A stretch of DNA of 64,000 bases from PALSA-350 sp963834445 (GCA_963834445.1 CAWIBU010000003.1:496001-560000), one strand, 5' to 3'; positions 1-9,557 are shown, counted from the stretch's first letter. Program-made: numbers and translations. Notes: a model not told the origin generated them from the sequence alone.

Positions 1-174
1 CTGGCGCTGACGGAGATTGCAGAGTCTCCTCAGCTGAGAGGGGCTAACGTGCATATGCAAAGCGAGGATCCAGATGCGCCATTGGTGTTTGATTACCGGG
101 TGAAGCCCGGAATCCTGCGGCAAACCAATGCTCTGGCCCTCGTGAGAATGATCGGCATCGAAGTTGAACAGTAA
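1..174 (+). CDS. MutS-family ATPase, C-terminal end (partial)
   Basis: The frame is open from base 1 and ends at TAA (172-174), followed at once by in-frame TAG and TAA. The 57 visible residues contain VFDYRVKPGILRQTNALALVRMIGIEV. This matches the tail of the MutS domain V ATPase family, whose members end with an FDY-(K/R)-(L/V)-(R/K)-PG segment and an NAL-x-LM/VR-x-(I/V)G-(I/L) segment just after the ATPase core. The Walker motifs lie outside the window, so the subfamily (MutS, MutS2 or a MutS-domain V protein) cannot be set. Identification rests on this short tail alone. Confidence 0.6.
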   Translation: MALTEIAESPQLRGANVHMQSEDPDAPLVFDYRVKPGILRQTNALALVRMIGIEVEQ

Positions 175-228
175 TAGTAAGATTTCATAGGAATCAAGAC
201 TATTTTTCCCTTCGATTAAGGAGCAACC

Positions 229-714
229 TTGCTGGCAAAAATGCAGCCTCAGACTCTCAATGCAGAAGAGGGACCGGCATATTGGTTTCTGAATAATTTG
301 CTGACCGTTAAGGCCACGACGGAATCGACCGGCGGCGCTTACTCTCTGTGCTATCAAATTTCGCCACCCGGTTCCGCTACTCCTTACCATCTTCACCACT
401 CCGAAGATGAGGCCTTCTATTTGCTCGAGGGCGAATCGACGTTTATCTGCGATGGGAAAAAGACGGTTGCAGGCCCTGGCGATTATTTGTTCCTACCGCG
501 CGGAATTCCTCATGGGATTCGTGTCAGCGGGTCGACGCCGACCAAGATGCTGATCCTGGCCATGCCCGGGAATGGGTTCGTGGGCATGGCGACGGAAATG
601 GGCGAGCCTGCGCGGGAACGCGTGCTGCCTCAGCCAACAGCGCCCGATATGGCGAAACTGGCGAGGCTGTGCGCAAAGTATGAGATCGAGATCCTGGGAC
701 CACTGCCGGGTTAG
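229..714 (+). CDS. Single-domain cupin protein
   Basis: This 161-residue cytoplasmic protein folds as one cupin barrel. Cupin motif 1 is visible as HLH at residues 54-56, with E61 and G68 at the family spacing G(X)5HXH(X)3-4E(X)6G. Motif 2 is the PRGIPHG segment with H95. The four predicted metal ligands H54, H56, E61 and H95 are therefore present. The start is TTG at 229, chosen because AAGGAG lies at 218-223; an internal ATG at 241 has no better site. It has no signal peptide, unlike the secreted bicupins later in the window. It stands alone between the MutS-like tail and a small zinc-ribbon-like gene. The substrate is unknown; such cupins include quercetinase-like dioxygenases and sugar isomerases. 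Confidence 0.8.
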   Translation: MLAKMQPQTLNAEEGPAYWFLNNLLTVKATTESTGGAYSLCYQISPPGSATPYHLHHSEDEAFYLLEGESTFICDGKKTVAGPGDYLFLPRGIPHGIRVSGSTPTKMLILAMPGNGFVGMATEMGEPARERVLPQPTAPDMAKLARLCAKYEIEILGPLPG

Positions 715-832
715 GGGAGCGGCCATCCTTTCACTGCGATGGTCACTGCTTCAAAGGCAGGCCTTCCAGCTCGGTTCCACGGCGCGCGGGGACCGGCGAG
801 AAACAGATTTGTTTGGGGCCTGGAGGAAGGGC

Positions 833-1063
833 TTACCGGAAACTTGGCTTTGGCGGGGAGCAGACGGATTCAAACCAGCGACTGATATATACCTCGGCGT
901 GGGCTTCCCCACAATAATGCCGGGCCCCCGCAGCGTTGGCGATTTCGGTATTCCAGCGGTGCACCGTGAGGTCTGACTCTCCACAACGAATGATGAACCA
1001 GTGGATGGGATTGCTGGTCACGATTCCACAGACTTCGCACCTGAATTCCTGTACTGTCGCCAT
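833..1063 (-). CDS. Small Cys/His-rich protein, possible zinc-binding
   Basis: This 76-residue protein has no signal peptide or membrane segment. It carries CEVCG at residues 9-13, a further cysteine at 27, and a YCGEAHAEV segment with C51 and H55. The paired CxxC and C-x3-H sets look like a mononuclear zinc site. The residue choice (ordered Trp, Tyr, Ile and charged residues) is more protein-like than the overlapping frames on the other strand. No catalytic domain is recognised. It is transcribed away from the cupin gene and could be a small regulator or a structural zinc protein. The family is not recognised, so the function is left open. Confidence 0.5.
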   Translation of the reverse strand: MATVQEFRCEVCGIVTSNPIHWFIIRCGESDLTVHRWNTEIANAAGARHYCGEAHAEVYISRWFESVCSPPKPSFR

Positions 1064-1407
1064 GCGCCTGCTTTCTTATTCGATCACTTTAGTTAGATTA
1101 TCGTATCGACGCCCATAGTCGGCTTCCGATATGAGTTCGCAAACTGCCAAGCACCCTCCGCTCTCATCCGCGACCCTGCATATTTTGCCGGCGCTCGCGG
1201 GGGGAAATTTGCATGGCTCCGGGATCAGCAGCCCTGGCATCGGCGCTGTCCGGCTGTTGCAGAGTGGCATCCTGTGTTGCTTGATGCTCTTTAGTCTCAA
1301 TCAGCGCCTGAGGCATCCGAACCCGTTCTCGGTTTCGGTCAAATGGGGAAATCATTTGTCCTGCTATACGCTCACGTTGCAAGCGCCCTCGCACGCCGAG
1401 GTGGTCC
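1064..1407. other. Intergenic region, no supported gene
   Basis: A minus-strand reading frame (1076-1300) ends in an acidic segment with two cysteines and could be a degraded relative of the small Cys-rich gene beside it. It has no clear ribosome site or family signature, and frames overlap on both strands. I see no promoter, hairpin or repeat that I can support. Confidence 0.3.
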
Positions 1408-2874
1408 TCAGCTCCTCGCCGTAGCGGTTTTTATCGGTTGCTGCTCTTCGAACAGGTGGGCGACGCGGCCGGTGCTGGTGTGCGCCCAGCGCGTGTTCGA
1501 GGCCCAACCGAGCAAGAGAACCAGGGCGCCGCAGCCGGTCATGATCCACCAGATGGGGTGGGTCGCGCGGGTGAAATCAGTTCCCCTGGCGTGGCTTGCC
1601 GCGACGACGGTCCCGGCTACCGCTACCCCCAGGGCTGCACCGACCTGGCGGCCAGTGGAGGCGATGGCCGCCGCCACACCGGCTTGGGATAACGGCATGC
1701 CGGCGACAGCGTTGTTGGTGATGGCCGGGTTGACCATCCCGAGGCCCAGGCCGAATAACGCGTAGGCCACCAGCAGCAGGGCGAGCGGCGTGCCAAGGCT
1801 GAGGCGCGTGAGGATCAACGTGCTCAACAGGAAGCCGGTGCCCGCAGCCAGTAACGAGGGCAACGTACCGTGAGCCGCTACCAAGCGTCCGGAAAGCGGT
1901 GCAGAAAAGATCATCATGACAGCCAGAGGCAGAGTGCAAAGACCGGTGTGGAAGGCGGAGTATCCGCGCGCCTGTTGCAGATATAACGCGTTGAGAAAGA
2001 GAAAGCCGGCGAACGATGCGAAGGCACATAGGGCCAGCAGAGTCGCACTGCTGAACGGGACGCTGTGAAAGAAGCGCAGGTCTACGAGGGGCTGCTGACG
2101 CCTTGGCTCGTAGAACAAAAAGATCGCGAGCGCGACGGCCGCAGTGGCAAACAAACCGAGGATCAACCAGGAAGTCCAACCGGCATGCGGCCCCTCAATC
2201 ACCGCAGTGGTGAGCGATGCCAGGCAGGCGAACACCAGAAGCTGCCCGACTGGATCAAAGGCCCGGGCTCGTGGCGCTTTCGATTCGGGGACGAATCTGG
2301 CGGCTAAGGCCACCGCGGTGAGGCCGATGGGCAGATTGATCCAAAAGATGGAGCGCCAGCCGACGGTCTGGGTGAGCGCGCCGCCAATCAGAGGACCGAT
2401 TGCCAGCGACACGCCCGCCACTGCGCCCCAAACGCCAACGGCACGGGCTCGGTCTTTCGGGCTGGGAAATGCGTTGGCGATAATGGAGAGGGCTACCGGG
2501 TTGAGCATGGATGCGCCCAGGCCCTGCAAGGCGCGGAATGCGATGAGTTGGCCGATGGTATTCGCCAGGCTGCAAAGCAGTGATCCGGCAATGAAGAGCA
2601 TGAGGCCAATCTGAAAAACGCGGCGGCGGCCGAAGCGGTCTGACATGGAACCGGAGAGCATGAGCAGACTGGCGACAACCAGCGTGTAGGCGTCGAGGAT
2701 CCATTGCAGCCCGGAGAGCGTGGCGCGGAGATCGCGCTGAATGGCCGGCAGGGCGACGTTGACGATGGTAACGTCCATGCCCACGATCAACAGGCTCATG
2801 CAGCATATGCCCAGAATCAAATTGGGATGGGTAGGTTTTTTCGCAGGAGGAGATGGCAAGTTCGCGTTCGGCAA
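1408..2874 (-). CDS. MFS drug efflux transporter, DHA2 (EmrB/QacA) type
   Basis: This 488-residue inner-membrane protein has about 14 predicted membrane segments, the DHA2 number. Helix 1 carries the family signature VGMDVTIVNVALPAI. SMSDRFGRRRVF after helix 2 is the MFS loop 2-3 motif A (GxxxDRxGRR). GVWGAVAGVSLAIGPLIGG matches antiporter motif C in helix 5. The start is TTG at 2874, picked because GGAGG lies 6 bases upstream. Function by family: proton-coupled export of hydrophobic compounds. It is a single-gene unit with no regulator beside it. A conserved element shared with 49.76 kb lies directly in front of it. The substrate cannot be read from sequence. Confidence 0.9.
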   Translation of the reverse strand: MPNANLPSPPAKKPTHPNLILGICCMSLLIVGMDVTIVNVALPAIQRDLRATLSGLQWILDAYTLVVASLLMLSGSMSDRFGRRRVFQIGLMLFIAGSLLCSLANTIGQLIAFRALQGLGASMLNPVALSIIANAFPSPKDRARAVGVWGAVAGVSLAIGPLIGGALTQTVGWRSIFWINLPIGLTAVALAARFVPESKAPRARAFDPVGQLLVFACLASLTTAVIEGPHAGWTSWLILGLFATAAVALAIFLFYEPRRQQPLVDLRFFHSVPFSSATLLALCAFASFAGFLFLNALYLQQARGYSAFHTGLCTLPLAVMMIFSAPLSGRLVAAHGTLPSLLAAGTGFLLSTLILTRLSLGTPLALLLVAYALFGLGLGMVNPAITNNAVAGMPLSQAGVAAAIASTGRQVGAALGVAVAGTVVAASHARGTDFTRATHPIWWIMTGCGALVLLLGWASNTRWAHTSTGRVAHLFEEQQPIKTATARS

Positions 2875-2888
2875 TGTGCCTCCAGCAT

Positions 2889-2931
2889 CTAGATGCAGTT
2901 CCGGCCGAGGAGATGTATTTAATGGAGTTGT
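2889..2931 (-). promoter_or_regulatory. Conserved leader element, copy 1 (upstream of MFS gene)
   Basis: About 40 bases ending just before the GGAGG of the DHA2 gene match a stretch at 49757-49799. The plus strand shares GATGCAGTT, then CGGC, GGAGA and a T-rich run. Identity is roughly three in four by eye. It lies where a 5' leader or a core promoter would be. The role is unknown. Confidence 0.35.
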
Positions 2932-3184
2932 TCACGGCGCCGAGATGAGGTTTGCGTAATGAGTGAACAACTACTGTGAACTCTCCAGCGAAGGCGCTGT
3001 TGGCCGCTCTTGCGGAAAAGGCCAGCCAAAGGTGCGGCTTCGGTCTGGCAGAATGGTGCATTCATACATGGCGATTGCTCCGGTATTCGGGTGATACAAA
3101 TCGGCTTGAGTTATTCGGTCATTTACCATTTGGTCGACGATTTGAAACTCATCTCCGAGTCGCCAGGCTGTTGAGGAGTTTGGC
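2932..3184. other. Intergenic region between MFS and VanZ-like genes
   Basis: A minus-strand frame at 2971-3186 (71 codons) looks somewhat protein-like. Its start codon would overlap the ATG of the VanZ-like gene on the other strand and no family is recognised, so it is not called. No other feature is visible. Confidence 0.3.
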
Positions 3185-3658
3185 ATGAACGATGAGCGAA
3201 AGCGTTGGATCGCAGCCTGTGTTCTGCTCGCCTATAGCGCGATCCTGATTAACGTCGTGGTGTTCAAGGCCCTACCCATCATTCACATCGGACATCTTCG
3301 ATTCAAGTTCAGCGGCACCCATACTGGTCCCGGCAACTTCACGCCGTTCAAGACCATTTTTCCTTTGCTGAGCGGCCAGACGAATCACTTGATTGCGATG
3401 GTGAATCTAGTCGGGAACATTGTTCCATTTATCCCAGTGGGCTTTCTCGCTGCCGTCGTCTATGGGAGCATGACCTGGCGAAAGTCGCTCGTTCTCGCAA
3501 TTGCCGTTGGCCTTGCCATGGAAGGAATGGAAGTGGCGTTCCGCGTAGGCATCTTCGATGTTGACGACATCATATTGAACGCCCTCGGCATCATGATCGG
3601 CTACTGGATATTTGCGATGTGCAACCAACGGATACGGCCTCGCTTGAGCTCATCCTAG
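3185..3658 (+). CDS. VanZ-like family membrane protein
   Basis: This 157-residue protein has four to five hydrophobic segments. It has the VanZ-family layout: an N-terminal helix, a soluble FTPFKTIFPLLSG loop, and a central segment MVNLVGNIVPFIPVGFLAAVV holding the conserved N-LVGN-(I/V)-PF-PxGF motif. It ends with DVDDIILNALGIMIGYWIF, matching the family's D-DD-(L/I)-x-N-x-LG pattern. VanZ gives low-level teicoplanin resistance, but most VanZ-like proteins have no proven role. The gene stands alone, with no Van cluster near. The family call is firm and the function is unknown. Confidence 0.85.
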   Translation: MNDERKRWIAACVLLAYSAILINVVVFKALPIIHIGHLRFKFSGTHTGPGNFTPFKTIFPLLSGQTNHLIAMVNLVGNIVPFIPVGFLAAVVYGSMTWRKSLVLAIAVGLAMEGMEVAFRVGIFDVDDIILNALGIMIGYWIFAMCNQRIRPRLSSS

Positions 3659-3776
3659 AACGCTGCCGGGCTTCTCAAATCGTCGGCCAGGAACGTGAAA
3701 GTGGTCCGGTCAAAATCGCGCAAAGTGGATATGGACGAACGCACCTCGGCGAAAGATACTGAACCCCCACCACGCA

Positions 3777-4559
3777 ATGGCAAAACAACGCAGCCTAGCA
3801 GCAAATTTCGGACTCTACATCTACGGCGGAGCGGCCATCTTTCTCGGCCTCGTCGGCCTGGTCTCGGGCGATTTTGCCACCACCTGGCAGAACGTCGGCC
3901 CCCACGTTCCGCTGCGGGTACCGCTCGCCTATCTCACCGCGGTCATTGAGCTGGCGGGGGGAATCGCGCTCCTCTTGCCCCGCACCGCGCGTGCCGGCGC
4001 CCTGACCCTGACGATTATCTACTCCGTTTTCACGCTCATCTGGGTGCCGGGGGCCCTTGTGAATCTCGGCAATTACGACCCCATCGGCAATGTCTTTGAG
4101 GAGTTTTCTCTGGTCACCGCCGGGCTGGTCCTTTGGGCGATTTTCTCGCGTCCCGGTTCAGCCATTGCGCGCCGCCGGCCCTTCTTCGTGCTCCTCTTCG
4201 GTATTTGCCCCATATCCTTCGGCATCGTCCACATCAAGGACATGCCCGGCCTGTTGGCCGTGATTCCGGGCTGGCTGCGGCCGGGCAGGATGTTCTGGGC
4301 CTATGCCACCACGCTGGGTTTCTTCGGGGCCTCGGTCGCAATCCTCACCGGCATCCTGGCGCCGCTTGCCGCGCGACTCCTCACTGCGGAGATCGTGATC
4401 TTCGAATTATTGATTTGGATTCCGGCTCTCGCCGCGGCGCCACGCAACCACTTCAATTGGTCCGCCAATGCGATCAGCATAGCGATCACCGGCGCGACCT
4501 GGGTTATCGCGGACTCCATCAGTGCGGCGCCAAGAACACCGAATCGCTTGCAGAAGTAA
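3777..4559 (+). CDS. DoxX-like integral membrane protein
   Basis: This 260-residue protein has about seven predicted membrane segments. The N-terminal half has the DoxX-type four-helix pattern: YGGAAIFLGLVGLVSGDFA, then PLAYLTAVIELAGGIALLLPRTARAGALTLTIIYSVF. The IELAGGIALLLP segment is typical of the family. The second half repeats a membrane-pair layout and ends in a basic tail. DoxX-family proteins are small membrane partners of oxidoreductases or of unknown role. No partner enzyme is adjacent. ATG at 3777 fits the first helix, though no strong ribosome site is visible. Confidence 0.65.
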   Translation: MAKQRSLAANFGLYIYGGAAIFLGLVGLVSGDFATTWQNVGPHVPLRVPLAYLTAVIELAGGIALLLPRTARAGALTLTIIYSVFTLIWVPGALVNLGNYDPIGNVFEEFSLVTAGLVLWAIFSRPGSAIARRRPFFVLLFGICPISFGIVHIKDMPGLLAVIPGWLRPGRMFWAYATTLGFFGASVAILTGILAPLAARLLTAEIVIFELLIWIPALAAAPRNHFNWSANAISIAITGATWVIADSISAAPRTPNRLQK

Positions 4560-6431
4560 GCATCCCGGTCTGAACCTGTTGCTTATTCCTAACGAAGCGC
4601 ATCCCTCGAGGCTGGGTCTTCGAGCCGGTTTTTCCAAGGCATTCAGGGCTCGTGAGGCAGATCCATCACCGGGTTTTGAGAAAAGAAATTTATGGGGCGA
4701 ATTTGGAATTCGTGCCACAAGGTCGGCATAACCGGCCAATCTTCTATGCGCACAACATGGTGGAAGCCAAGCGTGTACCAGGCAACGATGTCAGTATTGT
4801 CGATGGGGCGGTTAGCCATGGTCCACGCCGGGAGCCCTTCTCCACCCTTGCTATTGGTCACATAGACACCGGCAGCGTATCGTTCATCCGGGTTGTAAGG
4901 GGTGATCCATAGTTGATGTTGCGCGAATGCACCAACCTTCAACGATGGATCATCAGGAGAGAGAAAATCAACCGCGGTGGCCTCAGGCATGATTTCGTAG
5001 CCTGTTGGATAACCCAGAGGGCCACGTTGCTTATCGTTGATGAAGTGCCACATAGCGGGCTTACGCGGATCGAGGTCAAGGATGCCCTGACTCTCAGTCT
5101 TCGCAAGCGAAGATTCAACTCCCCAAATGCTCGTTCGGGTGCGAGCCTGAATCTTTCTCGACACTAAGCGGTCCACCATAAAGCTGTTGGCCTGACCGTC
5201 GACGTCCATGTCGAGCCGGAAACAAAGATAGTGGTCGTGGTACACAGCTACCGTGTTGGGAGCAACCAATGTTCCCTGTTGCGGGGTCGGCATGCCGTCG
5301 GTCATCGTCTGCTCTGGAGCGACGAGGTCTTTGCTACCCTTCACCTCTACGATCCCAGTGGCGCCTACTCGAACGCGGATCGTGCCATCTTGCTGGAAGA
5401 TCCAATCCATCATGTAGTCGTAGTTGCCGATGGCCGCAGCGGTGCGGAGAACTAATTCCCTGGCTGGACGACCGGCCAGGATGCTGTTTTCATTGTGGCG
5501 CCAGGCCGGGTCACCGGGAGCTCGCTCAAACAAACATGCCTCCTTGAGCCGCAGCAACGGGGTCCCCGTATCGGTGGTGGACAAGCCCGAAATGAATTTT
5601 GCATACGCGGGACAATCGTCGGTGTCCATTTCACGCAGTAGGCCGTCGCGGGTAAATTCGCCGGCGTCGAGAAAGGAGCGCGAGTTCCAACCCTCATCGG
5701 TGTCCATGTATGGGACGTACATCTCGGAGAACGACCCTTCATACAAGACCGAGCGCCGTTTGTCACCGTCCTGGTAGCTGACCAGGTTCAACACCGGGCC
5801 CACGCGCGAATCCAGGCGAAGCCGAAAATGCCAGTTCTGCCAGGTGATTTCACCTGCATCGTTCTTGAAGGAAGGCCCCATGGGCTGCGACACCACGATG
5901 GGCTTGGTACCTTCGCGTGGGATCTCGGGGGCTTCTTCAAAGTTGCCGACATACCTGGCCGTTGGGATGATGCCAGTATCAATGACCTGAAGCACTTTCT
6001 TGCCCGTGATGTCGACCACTACCCATAGGCCCTCAATATTTCGGCCCCAGGTATGGTACTGACCGTCAGAATCGGTGCAGCCACCATACCCGACGCGCAT
6101 GTGCTCCTGCTCAGGAAACACTCTCAAGGCCAGAGGACCGGCTCCGCAGTGAATGGTGGTCATGTCGGTCAGGCCGCGCTTCCTGAAGGCCTCCTGCACG
6201 CGCGGGTCACTCTTGATCAGGTCGCTGAAGGCATGCAATTCGGTGGTGGTAAAAGGCGCCTGCACTCCAGGGATGACGTTCCATGACTCCAGCTTCCCGG
6301 CGGTTAAATCAACGCGGGCCTCGATGGTTTGCCCCTTGTCTTCGAGGATTACATCGGCTTCGCGTTCGATGGGGTCACCGGGCTTCCATGCTAGCACCGT
6401 GCTCTTAAGCGGTTCGTGCAGCAGCAGGGTG

Positions 6432-6439
6432 GAGACGCC
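6432..6439. repeat. Target site duplication, left copy (IS21 element)
   Basis: GAGACGCC directly precedes the element and recurs at 9280-9287. Eight bases is within the IS21-family range. Confidence 0.85.
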
Positions 6440-6440
6440 T

Positions 6441-6562
6441 GCGGATTCCTGCTGAAGCCGATCAGCATTCCTGGATGAAGCCGATCACGATTCCTGTCTG
6501 ATTCCGATCAAGATTCCTGGCGAAAGCGATCAGCATTCCTGCGCGAAGCCGATCAGTGATCG
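6441..6562. repeat. Multiple terminal repeats, left end of IS21 element
   Basis: Degenerate copies of an about 20-bp unit (ATTCCTG-x-(C/T)-GAA-GCC-GATCA) recur every 20-25 bases. IS21 transposase binds such arrays. Matching inverted copies (CAGGAATC-x-TGATC) lie at 9200-9275. Confidence 0.7.
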
Positions 6563-6684
6563 AGGTGTGCAGGAACGGTGATCGGGATGGGCAGGAATCA
6601 AGTGTGGAAAGAGGCGTGGCGGCGCTGGACATCAAAATCGCGGGTACCGTGACTCCGAGAGGGGGGACGGTGCCCGGAAAGCGA

Positions 6685-8219
6685 ATGTCCATGCGCAAGA
6701 CGCGAGAAGTCCTTCGGTTGTATTTCGAGTTGAAGCTGAGGCAACGCCAGATCGCCCGCAGCGCTAACGTCAGCCAGAGCACGGTGCACGAGTACGTGGA
6801 GCGTTTCCGTGCGGCGGGATTGAAGCTGGCCGCTGCCGGCTGAAATGTCGGAGTCGGATCTGGAAGAGAAGTTATTTCCAGCCGACTCCGGTGTCTGCCA
6901 GGCCGGGCGCCAAGACCCCACCCGATTTCGCCTACATTCATCAGGAACTGCAAGGGCACAAGCACACCACCCTGCAGTTGCTGTGGGAAGAGTACCGGGC
7001 CGGGCACGCGGACGGTTATGGGTACAGCCGTTTCTGCCATCACTACCAGCGCTGGAAGCAGGAGCGCGATCTGGTGCTGCGCCAGCACCATCGGCCGGGC
7101 GAGAAGTTGTTTGTCGATTGGGCGGGAGCGACTATGCCCCTCTACGATCCAGCAACCGGCCAAGCACGCCCCGCGCAGTTGTTCGTGGCTGTGCTGGGAG
7201 CCAGCAACTACACCTATGCCGAGGCTACGCTGGATCAGCAGATGGCCAGTTGGATCGGAGCCCACGTGCGGCGTTCGAGTTTTTCGGCGGCTGCCCGCGA
7301 GCTGGTGGTTCCCGATAACACGCGCACCGGCGTGTCGAGGGCTTGCCGCTATGAGCCCGATCTGAATCCGACTTACCAGGAGATGGCCATGCACTACGCC
7401 GTCGGCGTGCTGCCCACGCGCCCGCGCAAGCCGCGCGACAAGGCCAAGGTCGAGGTCGGAGTGCAGATCGCCCAGCGCTGGATCGTGGCTGCTCTACGGC
7501 ATCGCAAGTTCTTTTCTCTCGGCGAGATGAACCGCGCCATCGGCGAGCTGCTGGACAAGCTCAACCAGCGGCCGTTCAAGAAGCGCGAAGGCTCGCGCCG
7601 GAGCCTGTTCGAGCAACTGGACCGGCCGGCGCTGCGCCCGCTTCCCGTCGAGCGCTTCGATCTGGCCGAGTGGTCACAAGCCACGGTCAACATCGACTAT
7701 CACATCCAGTTCGACAAGAGCTTCTACAGCGTGCCCTATCAACTGGCGCGGCAAACGGTGGAGGTGCGGGCCACGCCCGCGACCGTGGAGATCTTCCATC
7801 AGGGCAAGCGTGTCGCCTCGCACCTGCGCACGGCTAAACCGTACGCAGCGGTGACCGATAGCGAGCATCGGCCCGCTGCGCACCGCGCGCATCTGGACTG
7901 GCCACCATCGCGGCTGGTCCAGTGGGCGGCCACGGTGGGCACGCGGACGCAAGAAGTGGTGGAGAAAATCCTTCAAGCGCAGCCGCATCCGGAGATGGGT
8001 TATCGATCATGCCTGGGGATCATCCGCCTGGGGCAGCGCTATCCGGTAGCCCGCGTGGAAGCAGCCGCCGAACGCGCCTTGGTCACAGGCGCGGTCAGCT
8101 ACAGGAGCATGGACTCGATCCTGCGCCACAACCTTGACCAGCAACCAATCAACCCGCCGTCTGCGCCGCGTTCTGTTCCGGAACACGACAACATCCGCGG
8201 TGCGGCGTACTTCGAGTGA
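6685..8219 (+). pseudogene. istA: istA-like transposase with two frameshifts
   Basis: ATG at 6685 begins MSMRKTREVLRLYFELKL and a helix-turn-helix (QRQIARSANVSQSTVHEYV), as in IstA. The frame ends at TGA 6841-6843 after GLKLAAAG. The next protein segment, WPLPAEMSESDLEEKLFP, lies in another frame from about 6829. A second shift near 6889 leads to SARPGAKTPPDFAYIHQEL, which then runs intact to 8219. The DDE core is present there: VDWAG, VPDNT, and E in KAKVEVGV. IstA is the DNA-cutting transposase of IS21 elements. Two short indels within about 60 bases suggest decay or base-call error. It overlaps the region just before istB. Confidence 0.85.
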
Positions 8220-8233
8220 GAGGAGACGAGCCT

Positions 8234-8998
8234 ATGTTACATCAACCCACCATCGAAAAACTCCTGGCCATGCATCTGGAACCCATGGTCGAAACCTGGC
8301 GCAACTTCGAACAGAACCAAGACGCCGCCCAACTCAGCTTCGAAGAAAAACTCTCCCTCATGGTCGACCGGTTGTGGACCTGGCGCCAGAACCTGGCGCT
8401 GGAACGGCGGCTGCGTTACGCCAAGCTGAAAGGCAACGCCTGCGTGGAAGACATCGACTACCGCGCCTCCCGCGGCCTGGATCGCACCCTGATACGCTCG
8501 CTGGTCAACGACTCCGGCTGGGTCAGCCGGCACGAGAACATCTTCCTTGTCGGTCCAACCGGGGTAGGCAAGAGCTGGCTGGCCTGCGCCTTGGCTCAGA
8601 AGGCCTGTCGCGACGGATATCTCGTGCTCTACACCCGCGCCGCTGCGCTGTTCCGCGATCTGGCCCTGGCACGCGCTGACGGCAGCTTGCGCAATCTGCT
8701 GGCCCGGCTCAGCCGTGTCGATGTCCTGGTGGTCGATGACTGGGCCATGGCGCCGATGCAGGAATCCGAGCGGCGCGACTTCTGGGAAATCTGTGAAGAG
8801 CGTTATCAAACACGATCGACCATCCTGACTTCACAAGTTCCCGTCGCTCAATGGCACGAGCAGATCGGCGACGCCACCATCGCTGACGGCATCCTCGACC
8901 GGCTCGTGCACAATGCTCATCGCATCGAGCTGCGCGGCGAGTCCATGCGCAAGACACGAGCCAAGAAAACAGAAAGCAAAGAGGAAAACGAAACCTGA
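8234..8998 (+). CDS. istB: IstB-like ATP-binding transposition helper
   Basis: This 254-residue protein has the IstB/DnaC AAA+ fold. The Walker A motif GPTGVGKSW is followed by LACALAQKACRDGYLVLYTRAAALF, and VDVLVVDDWAM serves as Walker B. The arginine-rich region RSTILTSQVPVAQWHEQIGD and ILDRLVHNAHRIELRGESMR are family signatures. The tail is lysine-rich. ATG at 8234 is used because AGGAG lies at 8220-8224; an in-frame ATG at 8216 lacks a site. IstB stimulates strand transfer by IstA on target DNA. This gene is intact while its istA partner is broken. Confidence 0.93.
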   Translation: MLHQPTIEKLLAMHLEPMVETWRNFEQNQDAAQLSFEEKLSLMVDRLWTWRQNLALERRLRYAKLKGNACVEDIDYRASRGLDRTLIRSLVNDSGWVSRHENIFLVGPTGVGKSWLACALAQKACRDGYLVLYTRAAALFRDLALARADGSLRNLLARLSRVDVLVVDDWAMAPMQESERRDFWEICEERYQTRSTILTSQVPVAQWHEQIGDATIADGILDRLVHNAHRIELRGESMRKTRAKKTESKEENET

Positions 8999-9279
8999 CA
9001 ACATGGCGTTGCTGGCAACCCAAGCCTCTGCTGCTTCTGTAGGCGCTGGGGTGGGGCAAGGGGCTTCAAACGCCAGCCCCTTGCCCCACACCCCCATCCC
9101 CGCTCACAACAAAAGAAAGCCTCGCTACGCTCGGGAAAAACCCTCTCCGCTTGACGATCCCGATCACTTCCCGCGACAATCAATCTCGCCAGCGTCGCTG
9201 CGCTCCGACCTTGATCGGAATCGCAGGAATCGTGATCGCCTTCAGCCAGGAATCCTGATCGACATCACAGGAATCCGCA

Positions 9280-9287
9280 GAGACGCC
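9280..9287. repeat. Target site duplication, right copy (IS21 element)
   Basis: GAGACGCC, identical to 6432-6439. Confidence 0.85.
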
Positions 9288-9541
9288 CGTGTCCGGGGTC
9301 ATGTGCCCGCTCTTGTGGAGGATGTCATGCACGGCCCACTACTCCGAGCTGGTCAGCCCGTCCAATGGATGCTGCGGCACTGCAGATTGAGCCAGAAGAA
9401 GGCCGGGTGCCGCTAAGAGGGCAAGCGAAAAAGCGGTGGTATGCATATGTAAGCGAGATACACTCATGGCCATCCTGGTTTGCTTAATAGGAAGTTGAAC
9501 AGCGGTGGTGAGATTGTAGTGTGGTGGGAGAATTCCGAGAT

Positions 9542-9557
9542 GCGAATAAGTGCGAAA
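9542..9557 (-). promoter_or_regulatory. Regulon motif, copy 1 (degenerate), upstream of amine oxidase pseudogene
   Basis: In the gene's sense it reads TTTCGCACTTATTCGCATCT, including 4 flanking bases. The first half matches the consensus and the second half has drifted. It ends 68 bases before the ATG at 9473, in the same orientation as the other seven copies. Being the weakest copy, on the only dead gene, it fits relaxed selection. Confidence 0.65.

Larger units (their letters stand above)
6440..9279 (+). mobile_element. IS21-family insertion sequence, 2,840 bp
   Basis: The ends are TGCGGATTCCTG and its exact complement CAGGAATCCGCA, giving the TG...CA termini of IS21 elements. The flanks carry the 8-bp duplication GAGACGCC. 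Inside are istA-like and istB-like genes in the usual order. Extra end repeats, as in IS21, are visible. On the left, four or five copies of a GATCA-x2-ATTCCTG unit fill 6445-6560, and on the right, inverted copies fill about 9200-9279. The element lies inside the copper amine oxidase gene in the opposite direction. Its istA carries two frame breaks, so it may no longer move by itself. Confidence 0.93.
4643..9473 (-). pseudogene. Copper amine oxidase, split by an IS21-family element and by an amber codon
   Basis: The 3' part (4643-6431) encodes a near-complete copper amine oxidase. In the 584-residue fragment read from 6397 these features are seen: the catalytic-base region FLDAGE (D244), the cofactor motif NYD (Y326 would become topaquinone), HDH copper ligands (387 and 389) and a third His in LWHEF (562). 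The 5' part lies beyond the insertion. ATG at 9473 or 9467 begins a signal peptide, followed by HPLDGLTSSE, then TAG at 9341-9339, then WAVHDILHKSGHMTPDTGVS. Removing the element and one 8-bp duplication joins GVS to TLLLHEP in frame. The family oxidises primary amines to aldehydes plus ammonia and peroxide in the periplasm. Two independent lesions make this copy dead. A degenerate copy of the regulon motif remains at 9542. Confidence 0.92.

Noticed and set aside
2971..3186. 71-codon minus-strand frame before the VanZ-like gene
   Set aside because: Its start would overlap the VanZ start on the other strand and no family is recognised; kept only as a remark.
6462..7394. 310-codon minus-strand frame in the IS21 element
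   Set aside because: Overlaps the istA region and terminal repeats on the opposite strand; no domain is visible.
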